Source: Streptococcus pneumoniae
GTDB lineage: Bacteria; Bacillota; Bacilli; Lactobacillales; Streptococcaceae
Direction: 5' to 3'
NCBI RefSeq assembly: GCF_001113365.1
Contig: NZ_CKYA01000006.1
Coordinates: 80,684 to 144,683, forward strand
Length of the DNA stretch: 64,000 nucleotides
A program made the position numbers and the translations under genes. Shown here piece after piece: positions 32,052-40,066 of this stretch. The notes under the pieces are model-generated. The model was not told the DNA's origin, made no database searches, and was given only the letters and a program-made list of their open reading frames with translations. Each line of letters begins with the position of its first letter. The first letter of the stretch is position 1.

Positions 32052-33382
32052 GTGAAGATTTTAGAATACCACCTCATGATCTAGTGGCTGAACAATCTGT
32101 TCTGGGAGCAGTATTTATCGCGCCTGACACAATCATTTCATTGGCAGATGAATTGGTCCCTGATGATTTTTATAAACCAGCCAACAAGATTGTATTTAAG
32201 ACCATGTTGTCATTGCTTGAGAAAGGTGAACCAATCGATGCTACGACAATGGTTTCTGCTCTTACTAATCAAGGGGACATTAAAGAAATTGGTGGCTTAA
32301 ACTATGTTGTCGAGTTAGTGAACTCCACACCAACTTCCAAAAACGTGGAGCATTACGCAAAGCTTGTTAAAGAAAAGGCGACACTAAGAAGAGTAATCGC
32401 TGATTTGTCGGATTCGCTATCTAGTGCTTATCAAGGAGATGTATCGATTGGTGATCTTATTGCTAAAACTGAAAAGTCTATGCTCGATATTAGCAATCAG
32501 AATACAGGCACAGGATTTCGTAATGTGGCCGATATCCTTGATACACATATGCAGATGGTCGAGACTCGCTCGCAGACAGATGGATTCGTGACTGGTCTGT
32601 CTACTGGATTTGTCGGACTAGATAAGATTACAACAGGCCTTCATGAAGGAAATCTTATCATACTTGCTGCGCGACCTGCAATGGGGAAAACGGCACTGGC
32701 TCTGAATATCGCTAAGTATGTGGCTACCATGGAAAGAAAGCCGTCTATTATCTTCTCGCTTGAAATGAGCGCAGAAGAACTGATTGAGCGCATGGTGGCA
32801 TCAGAGGGTATGGTTCCAGGGTATCATTTGAAGACTGGGAATCTTAGTACCGATGAGTGGAAAAGGCTTGTACAGGCGCAAAGCAATCTCTATGACACGC
32901 CTATTTTTGTGGACGATACGGCTGGGATTCGGATTTCAGAGATACGCTCAAAGGCTCGAAAACTCGCCCAAGAAATGGGCGATCTGGGTGTCATCATCAT
33001 TGACTACTTGCAGTTGATAACTGGGGCAAAGGGCGAGAATCGTCAGCAGATTGTTTCTGAAATTTCAAGGGAATTGAAGATACTAGCAAAGGATTTGAGG
33101 GTTCCTGTCATAGCCTTGTCGCAGTTGAGTCGGTCGGTTGAGCAGAGACAGGACAAGCGCCCAATGCTATCAGATTTGCGAGAATCTGGTTCGATTGAGC
33201 AAGATGCAGACATTGTAGCTTTCTTGTATCGTGATGCCTACTACCAGAAAGAGCAAGCTGACAGTCAAGAAGCGAATAATGTGACGGAGCTGATCCTGGA
33301 AAAGAACCGACACGGTAGTTTAGGGACGGTTAAATTATATTTTCATAAAGAATACACAAAATTTTCAAGTGTGGAGGGGTAG
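32048..33382 (+). CDS. DnaB-like replicative helicase
   Basis: 444 residues. N-terminal helical domain (HDLVAEQSVLGAVFIAPDTI), RecA-type core with Walker A RPAMGKTALALN, Walker B-like LGVIIIDYLQLI, and LSQLSRSVEQRQDKRPMLSD followed by LRESGSIEQDADIVAFLYRD. Unwinds DNA at the phage fork. Loader (34130) and replisome organiser (33383) follow. Confidence 0.93.
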   Translation: MSEDFRIPPHDLVAEQSVLGAVFIAPDTIISLADELVPDDFYKPANKIVFKTMLSLLEKGEPIDATTMVSALTNQGDIKEIGGLNYVVELVNSTPTSKNVEHYAKLVKEKATLRRVIADLSDSLSSAYQGDVSIGDLIAKTEKSMLDISNQNTGTGFRNVADILDTHMQMVETRSQTDGFVTGLSTGFVGLDKITTGLHEGNLIILAARPAMGKTALALNIAKYVATMERKPSIIFSLEMSAEELIERMVASEGMVPGYHLKTGNLSTDEWKRLVQAQSNLYDTPIFVDDTAGIRISEIRSKARKLAQEMGDLGVIIIDYLQLITGAKGENRQQIVSEISRELKILAKDLRVPVIALSQLSRSVEQRQDKRPMLSDLRESGSIEQDADIVAFLYRDAYYQKEQADSQEANNVTELILEKNRHGSLGTVKLYFHKEYTKFSSVEG

Positions 33383-34129
33383 ATGGCAGAAAGAAGAATG
33401 GTCAGCAAGACCATAATGCAAACACAAAAATTTTTAAGACTACCACTTGAAACTCAGGCATTGTATGTTCATTTAGTCATCAATTCAGATGATGACGGAA
33501 TTGTCGAAGCATTTCCAGTCGTTAGAATGATTGGTGCCAGTGAGGACAGTTTAGGCCTATTAGTTATCAAGCAGTTTATAAAACCACTTAATCAAGACAT
33601 GGTCTATTTCATTACGGATTTCAACGAACAAAATAAAATTAGACCAGATAGACACAAGCCTAGTATACATAGGAATTTAGCTATTCAACAACTTGGATTA
33701 GAAGTTGATGGAAGTAGATTGGTTGAGCCTGGAAAGGCAGTTCTAGAGCTTACTGAAGAAGGTCAGGCAGTTGACGGACAAGTGACGGACGAATGTCCGC
33801 ATAGTATAGGTCAGGGTAGTATAGGTCAGGGTAGTATAGATAATATCCCTTACAAAGAAATTATCGATTATCTAAATTCAAAGACTGGAAAGAAATATAG
33901 AGATAATGTTCAGAAGAACAAATCTCTAATTAAAGCTAGATGGTCTGAAGGATATCGACTAGAAGACTTTAAACAAGTGATCGATAATATGGTTAAGGAT
34001 TGGTCAGGTACGAAGTATGCGAAATACTTGCGACCAGAGACTCTCTTCGGAACGAAGTTCGATAGTTATTTGAATCAAGGAAATGTTGTTAATCGTGAAA
34101 AGAAAACAGACGAAAGGCTAGGGTTTTAG
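33383..34129 (+). CDS. Phage replisome organiser (conserved phage C-terminal domain)
   Basis: 248 residues. N-terminal winged-helix part (RRMVSKTIMQTQKFLRLPLE), a linker containing two tandem SIGQG units, and the conserved phage replication C-terminal domain YKEIIDYLNSKTGKKYRDN...LRPETLFGTKFDSYLNQ. Proteins of this type bind the phage origin, often located in their own gene. The linker is encoded by direct repeats at 33803-33839. Confidence 0.82.
   Translation: MAERRMVSKTIMQTQKFLRLPLETQALYVHLVINSDDDGIVEAFPVVRMIGASEDSLGLLVIKQFIKPLNQDMVYFITDFNEQNKIRPDRHKPSIHRNLAIQQLGLEVDGSRLVEPGKAVLELTEEGQAVDGQVTDECPHSIGQGSIGQGSIDNIPYKEIIDYLNSKTGKKYRDNVQKNKSLIKARWSEGYRLEDFKQVIDNMVKDWSGTKYAKYLRPETLFGTKFDSYLNQGNVVNREKKTDERLGF
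33772..33839. repeat. Candidate replication origin repeats in the replisome gene
   Basis: Two TGACGGAC (33772, 33783; 11-bp spacing) and an inverted GTCCG are followed by two tandem copies of AGTATAGGTCAGGGT (33803-33817, 33818-33832) and a third partial copy. Iterons inside the replisome organiser gene are the usual origin layout of related phages. The DNA is coding, so the repeats could also be just a protein repeat. Confidence 0.45.
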
Positions 34130-34951
34130 ATGAAACAGTTTAAACAATTTAGAACTAGAACAGTTCTTGATGATGTCTGTGAAATCCATGGATGCCATCT
34201 TTGGTCTGTTAAAATCCCTGTCAAGGGCAAGGTTGAGGAAGTCAGTCAATGTCCTGAGTGCGAGAAAGAGAATATCCGACGTTTTGAAAAGCAACTAAAT
34301 ATGGAATCTGAGGTTAAAAGCAAGCTATCGGATACTTACGAAGTCTTTGCTCGTGACAGCATTGTTTCAAGTAAGCTTGCCAGCAAGTCACTACATGACT
34401 ATGAGATTCAGGTTGACATAGATGAAAATGCTATGAATTTTGTGAAGCGGTTGGAGCGTTGCTATGCTAAAGGTGAGACCGGGAATGCTATCATTACTGG
34501 TCCGTCTGGTGTTGGTAAGAGTCATCTGACTTATGGCTTTGCTAGATTTCTCAATGAGCAGTTCAAGTATTATGATGAGCCGAAAAGTGTGCTCTTTGTG
34601 TCGGTCGTGACCTTGTTCGACAAGATTCGAGAAAGCTTTGAGTTTGACAATGGATTTTCAGAAGTGAAGATGGTCAAGCTATTGTCTGAGGTTGATTTCC
34701 TTTTCTTGGACGACCTCGGGAAAGAGAGTCGCAAGGCTGATACGAAGCGGAACGAGTGGGCGCATCAGATATTGTTCAAGATCCTGGATAATCGGACCAA
34801 TACGATTATCAACACGAATTTGAGTAGCGAAGAGATTAAAGAACTTTACTCGGACGATTTTGGGAATGGTGCGCTATCAAGTCGAATTTTCGAAGGAGCA
34901 ACTGGCAGGTGCTTTGTGTATCCGTCTGGGATGAAGGATAGGAGGTATTGA
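34130..34951 (+). CDS. DnaC/IstB-like helicase loader ATPase
   Basis: 273 residues. Zinc-type N-terminus (CEIHGCHLW...CPECEKE), AAA core with Walker A IITGPSGVGKSHLTYG, Walker B FLFLDDLGKES, and a sensor segment (ILDNRTNTIINTNLSSEEI). Delivers the DnaB-type helicase to the origin. One-base overlap TGATG with the next gene. Confidence 0.9.
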   Translation: MKQFKQFRTRTVLDDVCEIHGCHLWSVKIPVKGKVEEVSQCPECEKENIRRFEKQLNMESEVKSKLSDTYEVFARDSIVSSKLASKSLHDYEIQVDIDENAMNFVKRLERCYAKGETGNAIITGPSGVGKSHLTYGFARFLNEQFKYYDEPKSVLFVSVVTLFDKIRESFEFDNGFSEVKMVKLLSEVDFLFLDDLGKESRKADTKRNEWAHQILFKILDNRTNTIINTNLSSEEIKELYSDDFGNGALSSRIFEGATGRCFVYPSGMKDRRY

Positions 34952-35169
34952 TGTTAAATCTTTACTTCGTCTATAACGGGCACTGTCAATTCTTCCTTGG
35001 TGCGTTTAATAACGTCGATGATCTCATTGAGCGTATGGAAGACCATCAATGGGCATTCTCGGCTATCACTCACCCAAGGTTTCAGAAGCACATCGGTCAG
35101 CGGACAACACGGTTTGACTACGGTGCTAAAGATTGTTACTATTTAGCGACTTTTTCAGGAGGAAAATAA
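34951..35169 (+). CDS. Small phage protein of unknown function
   Basis: 72 residues, MLNLYFVYNGHCQFFLGAFN..., with many aromatic and His residues. ATG 34951 follows GGAGGT. Resembles the small proteins between loader and ssb in streptococcal phages; no motif gives a function. Confidence 0.6.
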   Translation: MLNLYFVYNGHCQFFLGAFNNVDDLIERMEDHQWAFSAITHPRFQKHIGQRTTRFDYGAKDCYYLATFSGGK

Positions 35170-35170
35170 A

Positions 35171-35275
35171 ATGATTGAACTTATTAAAGAATTTGGAATG
35201 GCTATTTTATGGATGTTCTTAGGGTATTTAATCGGGGAACGTGCAGCAAGAAAGGAAAAGAAAGATGATCAATAA
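35171..35275 (+). CDS. Very small membrane protein before ssb
   Basis: 34 residues, MIELIKEFGMAILWMFLGYL then IGERAARKEKKDDQ: one membrane helix and a basic end. Starts 1 nt after the preceding stop with GGAGGAAAAT upstream; it overlaps ssb by 11 nt. Unknown function. Confidence 0.55.
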   Translation: MIELIKEFGMAILWMFLGYLIGERAARKEKKDDQ

Positions 35276-35633
35276 TGTAGTGTTAATTGGGCGCTTAACT
35301 CGTGATCCAGAATTACGATACACGCCATCAAATGATCGTGAAGCTGATTTTATCAGTTGCATCATGTGGCGCCAACAAGCTGAAAATTTCGCAAACTGGC
35401 TTAAAAAGGGTGCTCTTGTAGGAATAACAGGGCGCATCCAGACTCGTAGCTATGAAAATCAACACGGTCAACGTGTCTATGTGACGGAAGTTGTAGCTGA
35501 AAGTTTTCAAACGCTTGAAAAGAAGGATAATTCTGCGAATCAGTCAAGCATGGAAAACCAGATGCCACCAAATTTTGGGACAACAAATCCTATGGATATT
35601 TCAGATGATGGATTGCCATATGGACGCTGCTAG
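35265..35633 (+). CDS. ssb: Single-stranded DNA-binding protein with disrupted C-terminal tip
   Basis: 122 residues. OB fold starting MINNVVLIGRLTRDPELRYT, with ISCIMWRQQAENFANWLKKG and TRSYENQHGQRVYVTEVVAE; then a short Gln/Asn-rich linker. The end reads DDGLPYGRC instead of the usual ...DLPF. The last four residues come from a 220-bp insertion at 35620-35839. Removing it joins base 35619 to 35840 and gives DDGLPF plus stop. The F-tip recruits other replication proteins, so this protein should bind DNA but interact poorly with partners. ATG 35265 chosen; GTG 35241 would fuse part of the upstream gene. Confidence 0.88.
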   Translation: MINNVVLIGRLTRDPELRYTPSNDREADFISCIMWRQQAENFANWLKKGALVGITGRIQTRSYENQHGQRVYVTEVVAESFQTLEKKDNSANQSSMENQMPPNFGTTNPMDISDDGLPYGRC

Positions 35634-35839
35634 TTTCGCTCGTATTGTGAAAACGGGAGGTTAATCATGGCTGAGTATGTAAACCAAAAGACAGGAGCAA
35701 CAATCAACACTAATACAGAAATTTCTGGGGGTGATTGGGTTCCAATTGCAGCATACAAACCTTTGGATTCATTGACTAACGCAGCATTGAAAGAAATCCT
35801 TGATGAAAAAGGTATTACTTATGATAACCGCGCCACAAA
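35620..35839. repeat. 220-bp exact copy of late-gene DNA (copy 1, inserted in ssb)
   Basis: Identical over 220 bp to 46090-46309, which spans the end of the capsid gene, the intergenic RBS and the first 57 codons of the HeH gene. Offset 10470. Flanks differ at both ends. This copy is the insertion: precise removal restores a normal ssb end and keeps the AAGGAGGTG ribosome site of the next gene. Confidence 0.92.
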
Positions 35840-35861
35840 TTTAAGGAGGTGTGAAGGATGA
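35667..35861 (+). pseudogene. Truncated duplicate of the HeH-domain head gene
   Basis: 64 residues: the first 57 match 46137-46358 exactly, then the frame ends in seven unrelated residues. It keeps the RBS ACGGGAGG and could be translated from early transcripts. It lacks the end of the HeH domain, so it is listed as a gene fragment. Confidence 0.7.
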
Positions 35862-36289
35862 ACAGACTGAAACAATTGAGAAAAGAAAAGGGGTTGACTC
35901 AGCAAAAAGTAGCTGATGAAATAGGTGTTACAAAAAGAACATACATTTATTGGGAAAATGAAGAAAGTCAAATCAAAACTAATAAAGCAAGTCAGTTAGC
36001 AGATTATTTTGGAGTAAGCGTAGGGTACTTGCTTGGTTATGAACCTGAAAGTGAGCAAGTTAGCAATTATAAAAAGATAAGAATTCACTTCACTGATGGT
36101 CATGAAATGAATTTTCTTGTAAGAGATTTTACGGAAAAAGAACTAGCAAAAATTATTAGCCAGTTCAACAATGGAAATCTGATGAGGATTAGAAATTTGT
36201 CTGTCAACCCTAAGAATGTCAATTATTTTTATGTTGACGATTTTAAAGAAAGCGAGGAGTTTGATAATGAACATACAAGGACTAATTGA
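35858..36289 (+). CDS. XRE-family regulator
   Basis: 143 residues. HTH at residues 12-35 (GLTQQKVADEIGVTKRTYIYWE), then ASQLADYFGVSVGYLLGYEP, and a C-terminal about 75-residue beta-rich domain (YKKIRIHFTDGHEMNFLVRD). One of four HTH proteins in P2. Its ribosome site AAGGAGGTG originally followed the ssb stop directly. Target unknown. Confidence 0.75.
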   Translation: MNRLKQLRKEKGLTQQKVADEIGVTKRTYIYWENEESQIKTNKASQLADYFGVSVGYLLGYEPESEQVSNYKKIRIHFTDGHEMNFLVRDFTEKELAKIISQFNNGNLMRIRNLSVNPKNVNYFYVDDFKESEEFDNEHTRTN

Positions 36290-36968
36290 ACGATATGAAA
36301 AATTTAAAGCTAGCAAGAAAAAAATGACCTCGGTTGATTTAGTTTTGAAAGACTTACGGTCTTTAGACGAACCAGAACCGTTGCCGTTCAAATTAAAAGA
36401 TGTTGTTCGTCGAATTAGAGGGTTTGATCCAACAACTAAAACCAGATGGCTTAATGACATTCTTAAAGAATTAGGGGACGACTACGGTTCAATGAAATAT
36501 CGCAGTGGTTACGAGCAAGGAAAAAGTGAGGGAGCATGGGTTGGCGAACAATTGAAAGATGCTGATAAGATTCGGCAAGAATTGAATAAAGTGTTTCTAC
36601 CTAATTTTATGGATGACTGGATTTTCGAATGCCAACTTTTAAAAAATTTTAGTTTGCGTAATGCACTAGATAGTAACACAATCCATCTCTACGCTAAAAA
36701 AAGCGAATTCGTGAAGAAATGGCTTAATGACAAAAACAACCAAGAACTTTTCGCTCGAGCGTGGTTGACTGACTATGAGGCCGAGAAAGAGCCAAAATAC
36801 AAAGTCAAGTTAAAAAATACAGATGATTATCTAAATCAAACAGAAACTGGATTCCACTTTTTTAACAATGGGAAAAACAACGAAAAATTTACACGAAAGG
36901 AACTAGAATATTCTGGTTTTGGTGAAGTATTTAATAGTCCATTATTTGAAGTGGAGGAGGTGGAGTGA
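36267..36968 (+). CDS. DUF1642-like phage protein
   Basis: 233 residues. N-terminal half unique; the C-terminal half (NQELFARAWLTDYEAEKEPKYKVKLKN...GFHFFN then EKFTRKELEYSGFGEVFNSPLFEVEEVE) is the DUF1642 domain found in streptococcal phages, function unknown. ATG 36267 chosen after GCGAGGAG; overlaps the regulator gene by 23 nt. Confidence 0.7.
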   Translation: MNIQGLIERYEKFKASKKKMTSVDLVLKDLRSLDEPEPLPFKLKDVVRRIRGFDPTTKTRWLNDILKELGDDYGSMKYRSGYEQGKSEGAWVGEQLKDADKIRQELNKVFLPNFMDDWIFECQLLKNFSLRNALDSNTIHLYAKKSEFVKKWLNDKNNQELFARAWLTDYEAEKEPKYKVKLKNTDDYLNQTETGFHFFNNGKNNEKFTRKELEYSGFGEVFNSPLFEVEEVE

Positions 36969-37546
36969 TGGAATCATTTGCACACTATTTCAACAAGCAC
37001 CTTGCTAAAAAAATCGAATTAGATGATATTACAATCCTTGATTATTATAGTCCAGAATATAAACAAATGTATAATCTAAGATATATTTTCGATAAGAAAA
37101 ATTCATCATTAGCTATCACAGGGGATTTTGGAGAGCTGCTTGCAGTAAATTTTAACAATATGGGTAGCTGGGAAGATTTCTATAAGGATTTCACAAACAA
37201 CGCTGGATATTTTATTGAAAAAATCAAAGCATCTAGTCGTAATCTTTTTGTTTATGATGAAGAGGAAGCTAAAAAAATTATTCTTGAGTATTTCTTTGAT
37301 AATAAGCGATATGAAGACTTAGACAAAAATGATCGATATTATTTTGATGAACTATTTGAATATTTCGATGATCGGCATGGATTCAAACACATTACTGATA
37401 CTGTTCGAGAATTCCTGAGTGAACAAGATTCAGAATACTATGAGACTCTTGAATTCGCTGGTAAAAAAGTGTCTGAAATAGTGCTTCTCTATTTGGATGC
37501 TTATAAAAGAGCGTATGAATCAATAAAAAATGAGGAGGTGGAGTGA
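36968..37546 (+). CDS. Acidic accessory protein of unknown function
   Basis: 192 residues, rich in Asp, Glu, Tyr and Phe. No motif recognised. RBS GGAGGAGGTGGAG before ATG 36968. Same spacing and ribosome-site style as its neighbours, so part of one early accessory operon. Confidence 0.55.
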   Translation: MESFAHYFNKHLAKKIELDDITILDYYSPEYKQMYNLRYIFDKKNSSLAITGDFGELLAVNFNNMGSWEDFYKDFTNNAGYFIEKIKASSRNLFVYDEEEAKKIILEYFFDNKRYEDLDKNDRYYFDELFEYFDDRHGFKHITDTVREFLSEQDSEYYETLEFAGKKVSEIVLLYLDAYKRAYESIKNEEVE

Positions 37547-37710
37547 TGGAACGACCTGAACGATACCCATCTGGACACTTCATTCCTGAACTTATTGAAG
37601 ATGAAGATATTATCTTTAACAAAGATAGCGAATATCACAAGCAGAAGAAAAAAGAAAAGAAGAATCCTATATTCAAAAGAAATAAGCCCAAAAATAGATG
37701 GGCGCTTTGA
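37546..37710 (+). CDS. Small Lys-rich protein
   Basis: 54 residues, MERPERYPSGHFIPELIEDE then a basic half (KQKKKEKKNPIFKRNKPKNR). ATG 37546 overlaps the previous stop and follows GAGGAGGTGGAG. Unknown function. Confidence 0.5.
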   Translation: MERPERYPSGHFIPELIEDEDIIFNKDSEYHKQKKKEKKNPIFKRNKPKNRWAL

Positions 37711-37719
37711 GGAGGTGGA

Positions 37720-37869
37720 ATGATGTCGTTTTACGGAGGGACATTCGTTGATTATTGCAAATATTGCGATGACAAATATAGTGGAATTTTTAAATTAAAA
37801 AAACATGAAGATGCTATCAAAGGATTCCATAGATGGTTGAAAGAACACGGAAGAGAGGTCACAGATTGA
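37720..37869 (+). CDS. Small protein with CxxC motif
   Basis: 49 residues: YCKYCDDKYSGIFKLKKHED...FHRWLKEH has a C-x2-C pair followed by two His, possibly a small zinc finger. Two start codons in a row (ATGATG); GAGGAGGTGGA upstream. Unknown function. Confidence 0.5.
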   Translation: MMSFYGGTFVDYCKYCDDKYSGIFKLKKHEDAIKGFHRWLKEHGREVTD

Positions 37870-38126
37870 AACGATTCATCGCAGTATGGATTCTTCTGTC
37901 TGCTGGGTTGAACATCTGGCAGAGTATCCATATTAAGAAACTAGAAGAAAAGCGCCCAATTATCGTTTATAAAGCTGATAATCAAGGCGCAGAGATTTTT
38001 GGTAAAGTCCTTGAGAAAGGACGACATGGCAAGCTATACACTATCACAATTCGTGACTACGGGGTGTTCGTTGTTACGAAGGACGTGTATGAGAAAGTAA
38101 AAGTCGGGGATGAGGTAAGATTGTAA
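37866..38126 (+). CDS. DUF1372-like membrane protein
   Basis: 86 residues from TTG 37866, which overlaps the preceding stop (TTGA) and follows GAGAGGT. N-terminal membrane helix (FIAVWILLSAGLNIWQSI), then PIIVYKADNQGAEIFGKVLEKGRHGKLYTI, typical of DUF1372 proteins of streptococcal phages. Function unknown. Confidence 0.65.
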   Translation: MKRFIAVWILLSAGLNIWQSIHIKKLEEKRPIIVYKADNQGAEIFGKVLEKGRHGKLYTITIRDYGVFVVTKDVYEKVKVGDEVRL

Positions 38127-38377
38127 TGACAAAGTACAAGAAACCAACTTACATCATCATTCAGGAAGCAATGGCAGAGCGCATTAGATTTCTGGAAGAT
38201 GAACTTTATGAAAGGGCCTATAAGGATATTGAGAAATTAGAAGCTCAAAATGATTTCTTAAAAGGTCTTTGCAACAATCAATTTGAAATTATCATGGATT
38301 ATGAATGGAAGCAGATGCAAGAGCAGGCTGAGTTCATAAAAGCTAATACTAGAAAGTGGAGAGCAAGATGCAGCTAA
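38126..38377 (+). CDS. Coiled-coil early protein
   Basis: 83 residues, helical throughout (AMAERIRFLEDELYERAYKDIEKLEAQND), ending KANTRKWRARCS. Overlaps its neighbour upstream. Unknown function. Confidence 0.55.
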   Translation: MTKYKKPTYIIIQEAMAERIRFLEDELYERAYKDIEKLEAQNDFLKGLCNNQFEIIMDYEWKQMQEQAEFIKANTRKWRARCS

Positions 38378-38712
38378 GACTGAAAGAACTCAGAGAGGAC
38401 TTGTGTATTTCGGTCAAAGATATGGCCAGAGATACAGGTGTTTCCCAAAACACAATCCATTTGTATGAGCGAGGTGGATATCCGTCCATTAAGCAAATTG
38501 AAATGATTGCTAAAACATATGACGTGAATCCTGCTTGGCTAGTTGGATGGATAGATGATGAAATGATGCCTGGAATCCAGGTTGTTGAAAAAGTGGTCTA
38601 CAAAGAAAGTCTAACGGCAAGATTGCCAGATTATTTCAACAACAATAATGATGGTAAGCTTATCAAGTGGAAACAAACACGAAGATTTCGACGGAAGAAT
38701 TACTTGAGATAG
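38368..38712 (+). CDS. XRE-family HTH protein
   Basis: 114 residues. HTH SVKDMARDTGVSQNTIHLYERGGYPS near residues 15-40, then IEMIAKTYDVNPAWLVGWID. C-terminal part basic and unassigned. ATG 38368 chosen (GTGGAGAGC upstream). Directly before the ArpU-type activator gene, so it may modulate the early-to-late step. Confidence 0.7.
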   Translation: MQLRLKELREDLCISVKDMARDTGVSQNTIHLYERGGYPSIKQIEMIAKTYDVNPAWLVGWIDDEMMPGIQVVEKVVYKESLTARLPDYFNNNNDGKLIKWKQTRRFRRKNYLR

Positions 38713-38726
38713 AAACGAGGTGAGCG

Positions 38727-39152
38727 ATGCCCTTCTTTCCTGATATAAACGAAACTAAAACAAAAGAAAATGCCAAGAAAATTTTAGAAGGATATCCTCG
38801 CTGGCGTCGTGTGGCCAATGACACCGAAGGTCAGAGAGTAACGACAACCTACTCATTTATGCCGAGAAATCCGTCAAGTGGAAGAAATAGTCAAGTCGAG
38901 AAGTTAGCTATACGGAAAGTTGATGCAGAGCTTGAGCTGGATGCAATTGAGCAAGCGGTTAGCGGCTTACACGATCCTCTATATCGTAGGATACTTTTCG
39001 AAAAGTACCTTCAGTGGGATTGCAAGAAGAATGAAACAATCGCAATGGACTTGTCTCTTTCAGAAAGTTCATATTACGAAATTTTGGAGAAAGCTTTGAT
39101 GGCATTTGCAGAGCTATACCGCAATGGAGAACAGATTGAAATTTTGGAGTAA
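38727..39152 (+). CDS. ArpU-family late transcription activator
   Basis: 141 residues: FPDINETKTKENAKKILEGYPRWRR opening and a C-terminal sigma-like HTH (LQWDCKKNETIAMDLSLSESSYYEILEKAL). ArpU-type proteins, named from a muramidase-export regulator in Enterococcus hirae, take the place of late activators in many Firmicute phages. Its end overlaps an array of 11-bp repeats that leads into a promoter for the late genes, suggesting that this protein binds there. Confidence 0.82.
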   Translation: MPFFPDINETKTKENAKKILEGYPRWRRVANDTEGQRVTTTYSFMPRNPSSGRNSQVEKLAIRKVDAELELDAIEQAVSGLHDPLYRRILFEKYLQWDCKKNETIAMDLSLSESSYYEILEKALMAFAELYRNGEQIEILE

Positions 39153-39198
39153 ACTTGGAGTTTTTTTGGAGTAAACTTGGAGTAAGTCCGGAGTAAAT
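39144..39198. repeat. Five tandem 11-bp repeats upstream of the late promoter
   Basis: Units TTGGAGTAAAC, TTGGAGTTTTT, TTGGAGTAAAC, TTGGAGTAAGT, CCGGAGTAAAT, each exactly 11 bp. GGAGT is invariant. The array begins inside the last codons of the arpU-like gene and ends about where a -35 box would be. Confidence 0.85.
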
Positions 39199-39211
39199 AT
39201 ATGATTTTATG

Positions 39212-39220
39212 TGCTAAAAT
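39212..39220 (+). promoter_or_regulatory. Candidate late promoter (no -35, extended -10)
   Basis: TGCTAAAAT, an extended -10, 13 nt after the 11-bp array. No -35 match at the right distance; the last repeat occupies that position. This is the layout of activator-dependent promoters. Downstream genes are the recombinase, HNH and the head and tail operon. Confidence 0.6.
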
Positions 39221-39285
39221 TATATTATGAAATAATTGTAAAGGCAGGCACACCCTGTCTTTTCTTTTAGTTTGGAGGTGATATC

Positions 39286-39852
39286 GTGAAAAAAGTAGAA
39301 CCAATTCGTGAGCTAGACGATATTGATAGAATGAAGAATTACTTGAAATCAAAGAGTGAACGAAACTATGTTCTTTTCTTAGTAGGAATATATTCAGGTC
39401 TACGAGTAAGCGACATTGTTCCTCTTCAAGTGAAACATGTAGTTCAAGATAGAATTGAAATCAAAGAGAAAAAAACTGGCAAAATAAGAAAATTTGCAGT
39501 TAATCCAGAATTACGAAAGGCTTTGAATCGTTATATAAAAGAAAATCATCTTGAGAGTTACGACTATCTTTTTCCAAGTAGAAAAAAAGTTAGAGGTGAC
39601 GGAGTAAGTATTAAACATATCGGTAGAGTGGCTGTGTATCAATTCTTGAATGATGCAGCTAAACATTCAGGACTCAAGCACATCGGAACACATTCGATGA
39701 GAAAAACGTTTGGTTATCATCATTATAAACAAAATGGGAATATAGCTATTTTAATGCAAATACTTAATCACTCTGCTCCAGACATCACATTAGATTATAT
39801 TGGATACAATCAAGATGAAATTGATGAAAGTATGCTTACTTTTACGTATTAA
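39286..39852 (+). CDS. Second tyrosine recombinase of P2
   Basis: 188 residues: catalytic domain only, with SGLRVSDIVPLQVKHV (Arg I), THSMRKTFGYHHYK (His-x-x-Arg) and LNHSAPDITLDYIGYN (Tyr). No N-terminal arm-binding domain. A similar gene precedes packaging genes in many streptococcal phages; its role is unclear, perhaps in resolving concatemers or DNA inversion. GTG 39286 follows TTGGAGGTG. Confidence 0.8.
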   Translation: MKKVEPIRELDDIDRMKNYLKSKSERNYVLFLVGIYSGLRVSDIVPLQVKHVVQDRIEIKEKKTGKIRKFAVNPELRKALNRYIKENHLESYDYLFPSRKKVRGDGVSIKHIGRVAVYQFLNDAAKHSGLKHIGTHSMRKTFGYHHYKQNGNIAILMQILNHSAPDITLDYIGYNQDEIDESMLTFTY

Positions 39853-40066
39853 AAGCACGCTTATTTATCATATTGAGAAATGGTAAATTAAAAAATAAGA
39901 AAAACCGGAAACCCATTGTCATGATTGGGCTAAACCATACTTTCTTGAAAGTCACAAAATATAAGATATGTTAAATATACGAGGGTGTAAGAAGCTAAAA
40001 AACCTCCCCCCCTACATCATAAAAAATTAACCCCCTACCTCCCAAAAAAGAAAGGCCCCTCCCTAA

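Noticed and set aside
35241..35264. Longer SSB from GTG 35241
   Set aside because: The extra residues are the shadow of the small membrane protein gene; ATG 35265 starts the typical MINNVVLIGR sequence with AAAGGA upstream.
39144..39198. Minisatellite without function
   Set aside because: Exact 11-bp phasing, position at the -35 site and overlap with the activator gene favour a binding array, though this is not proven.
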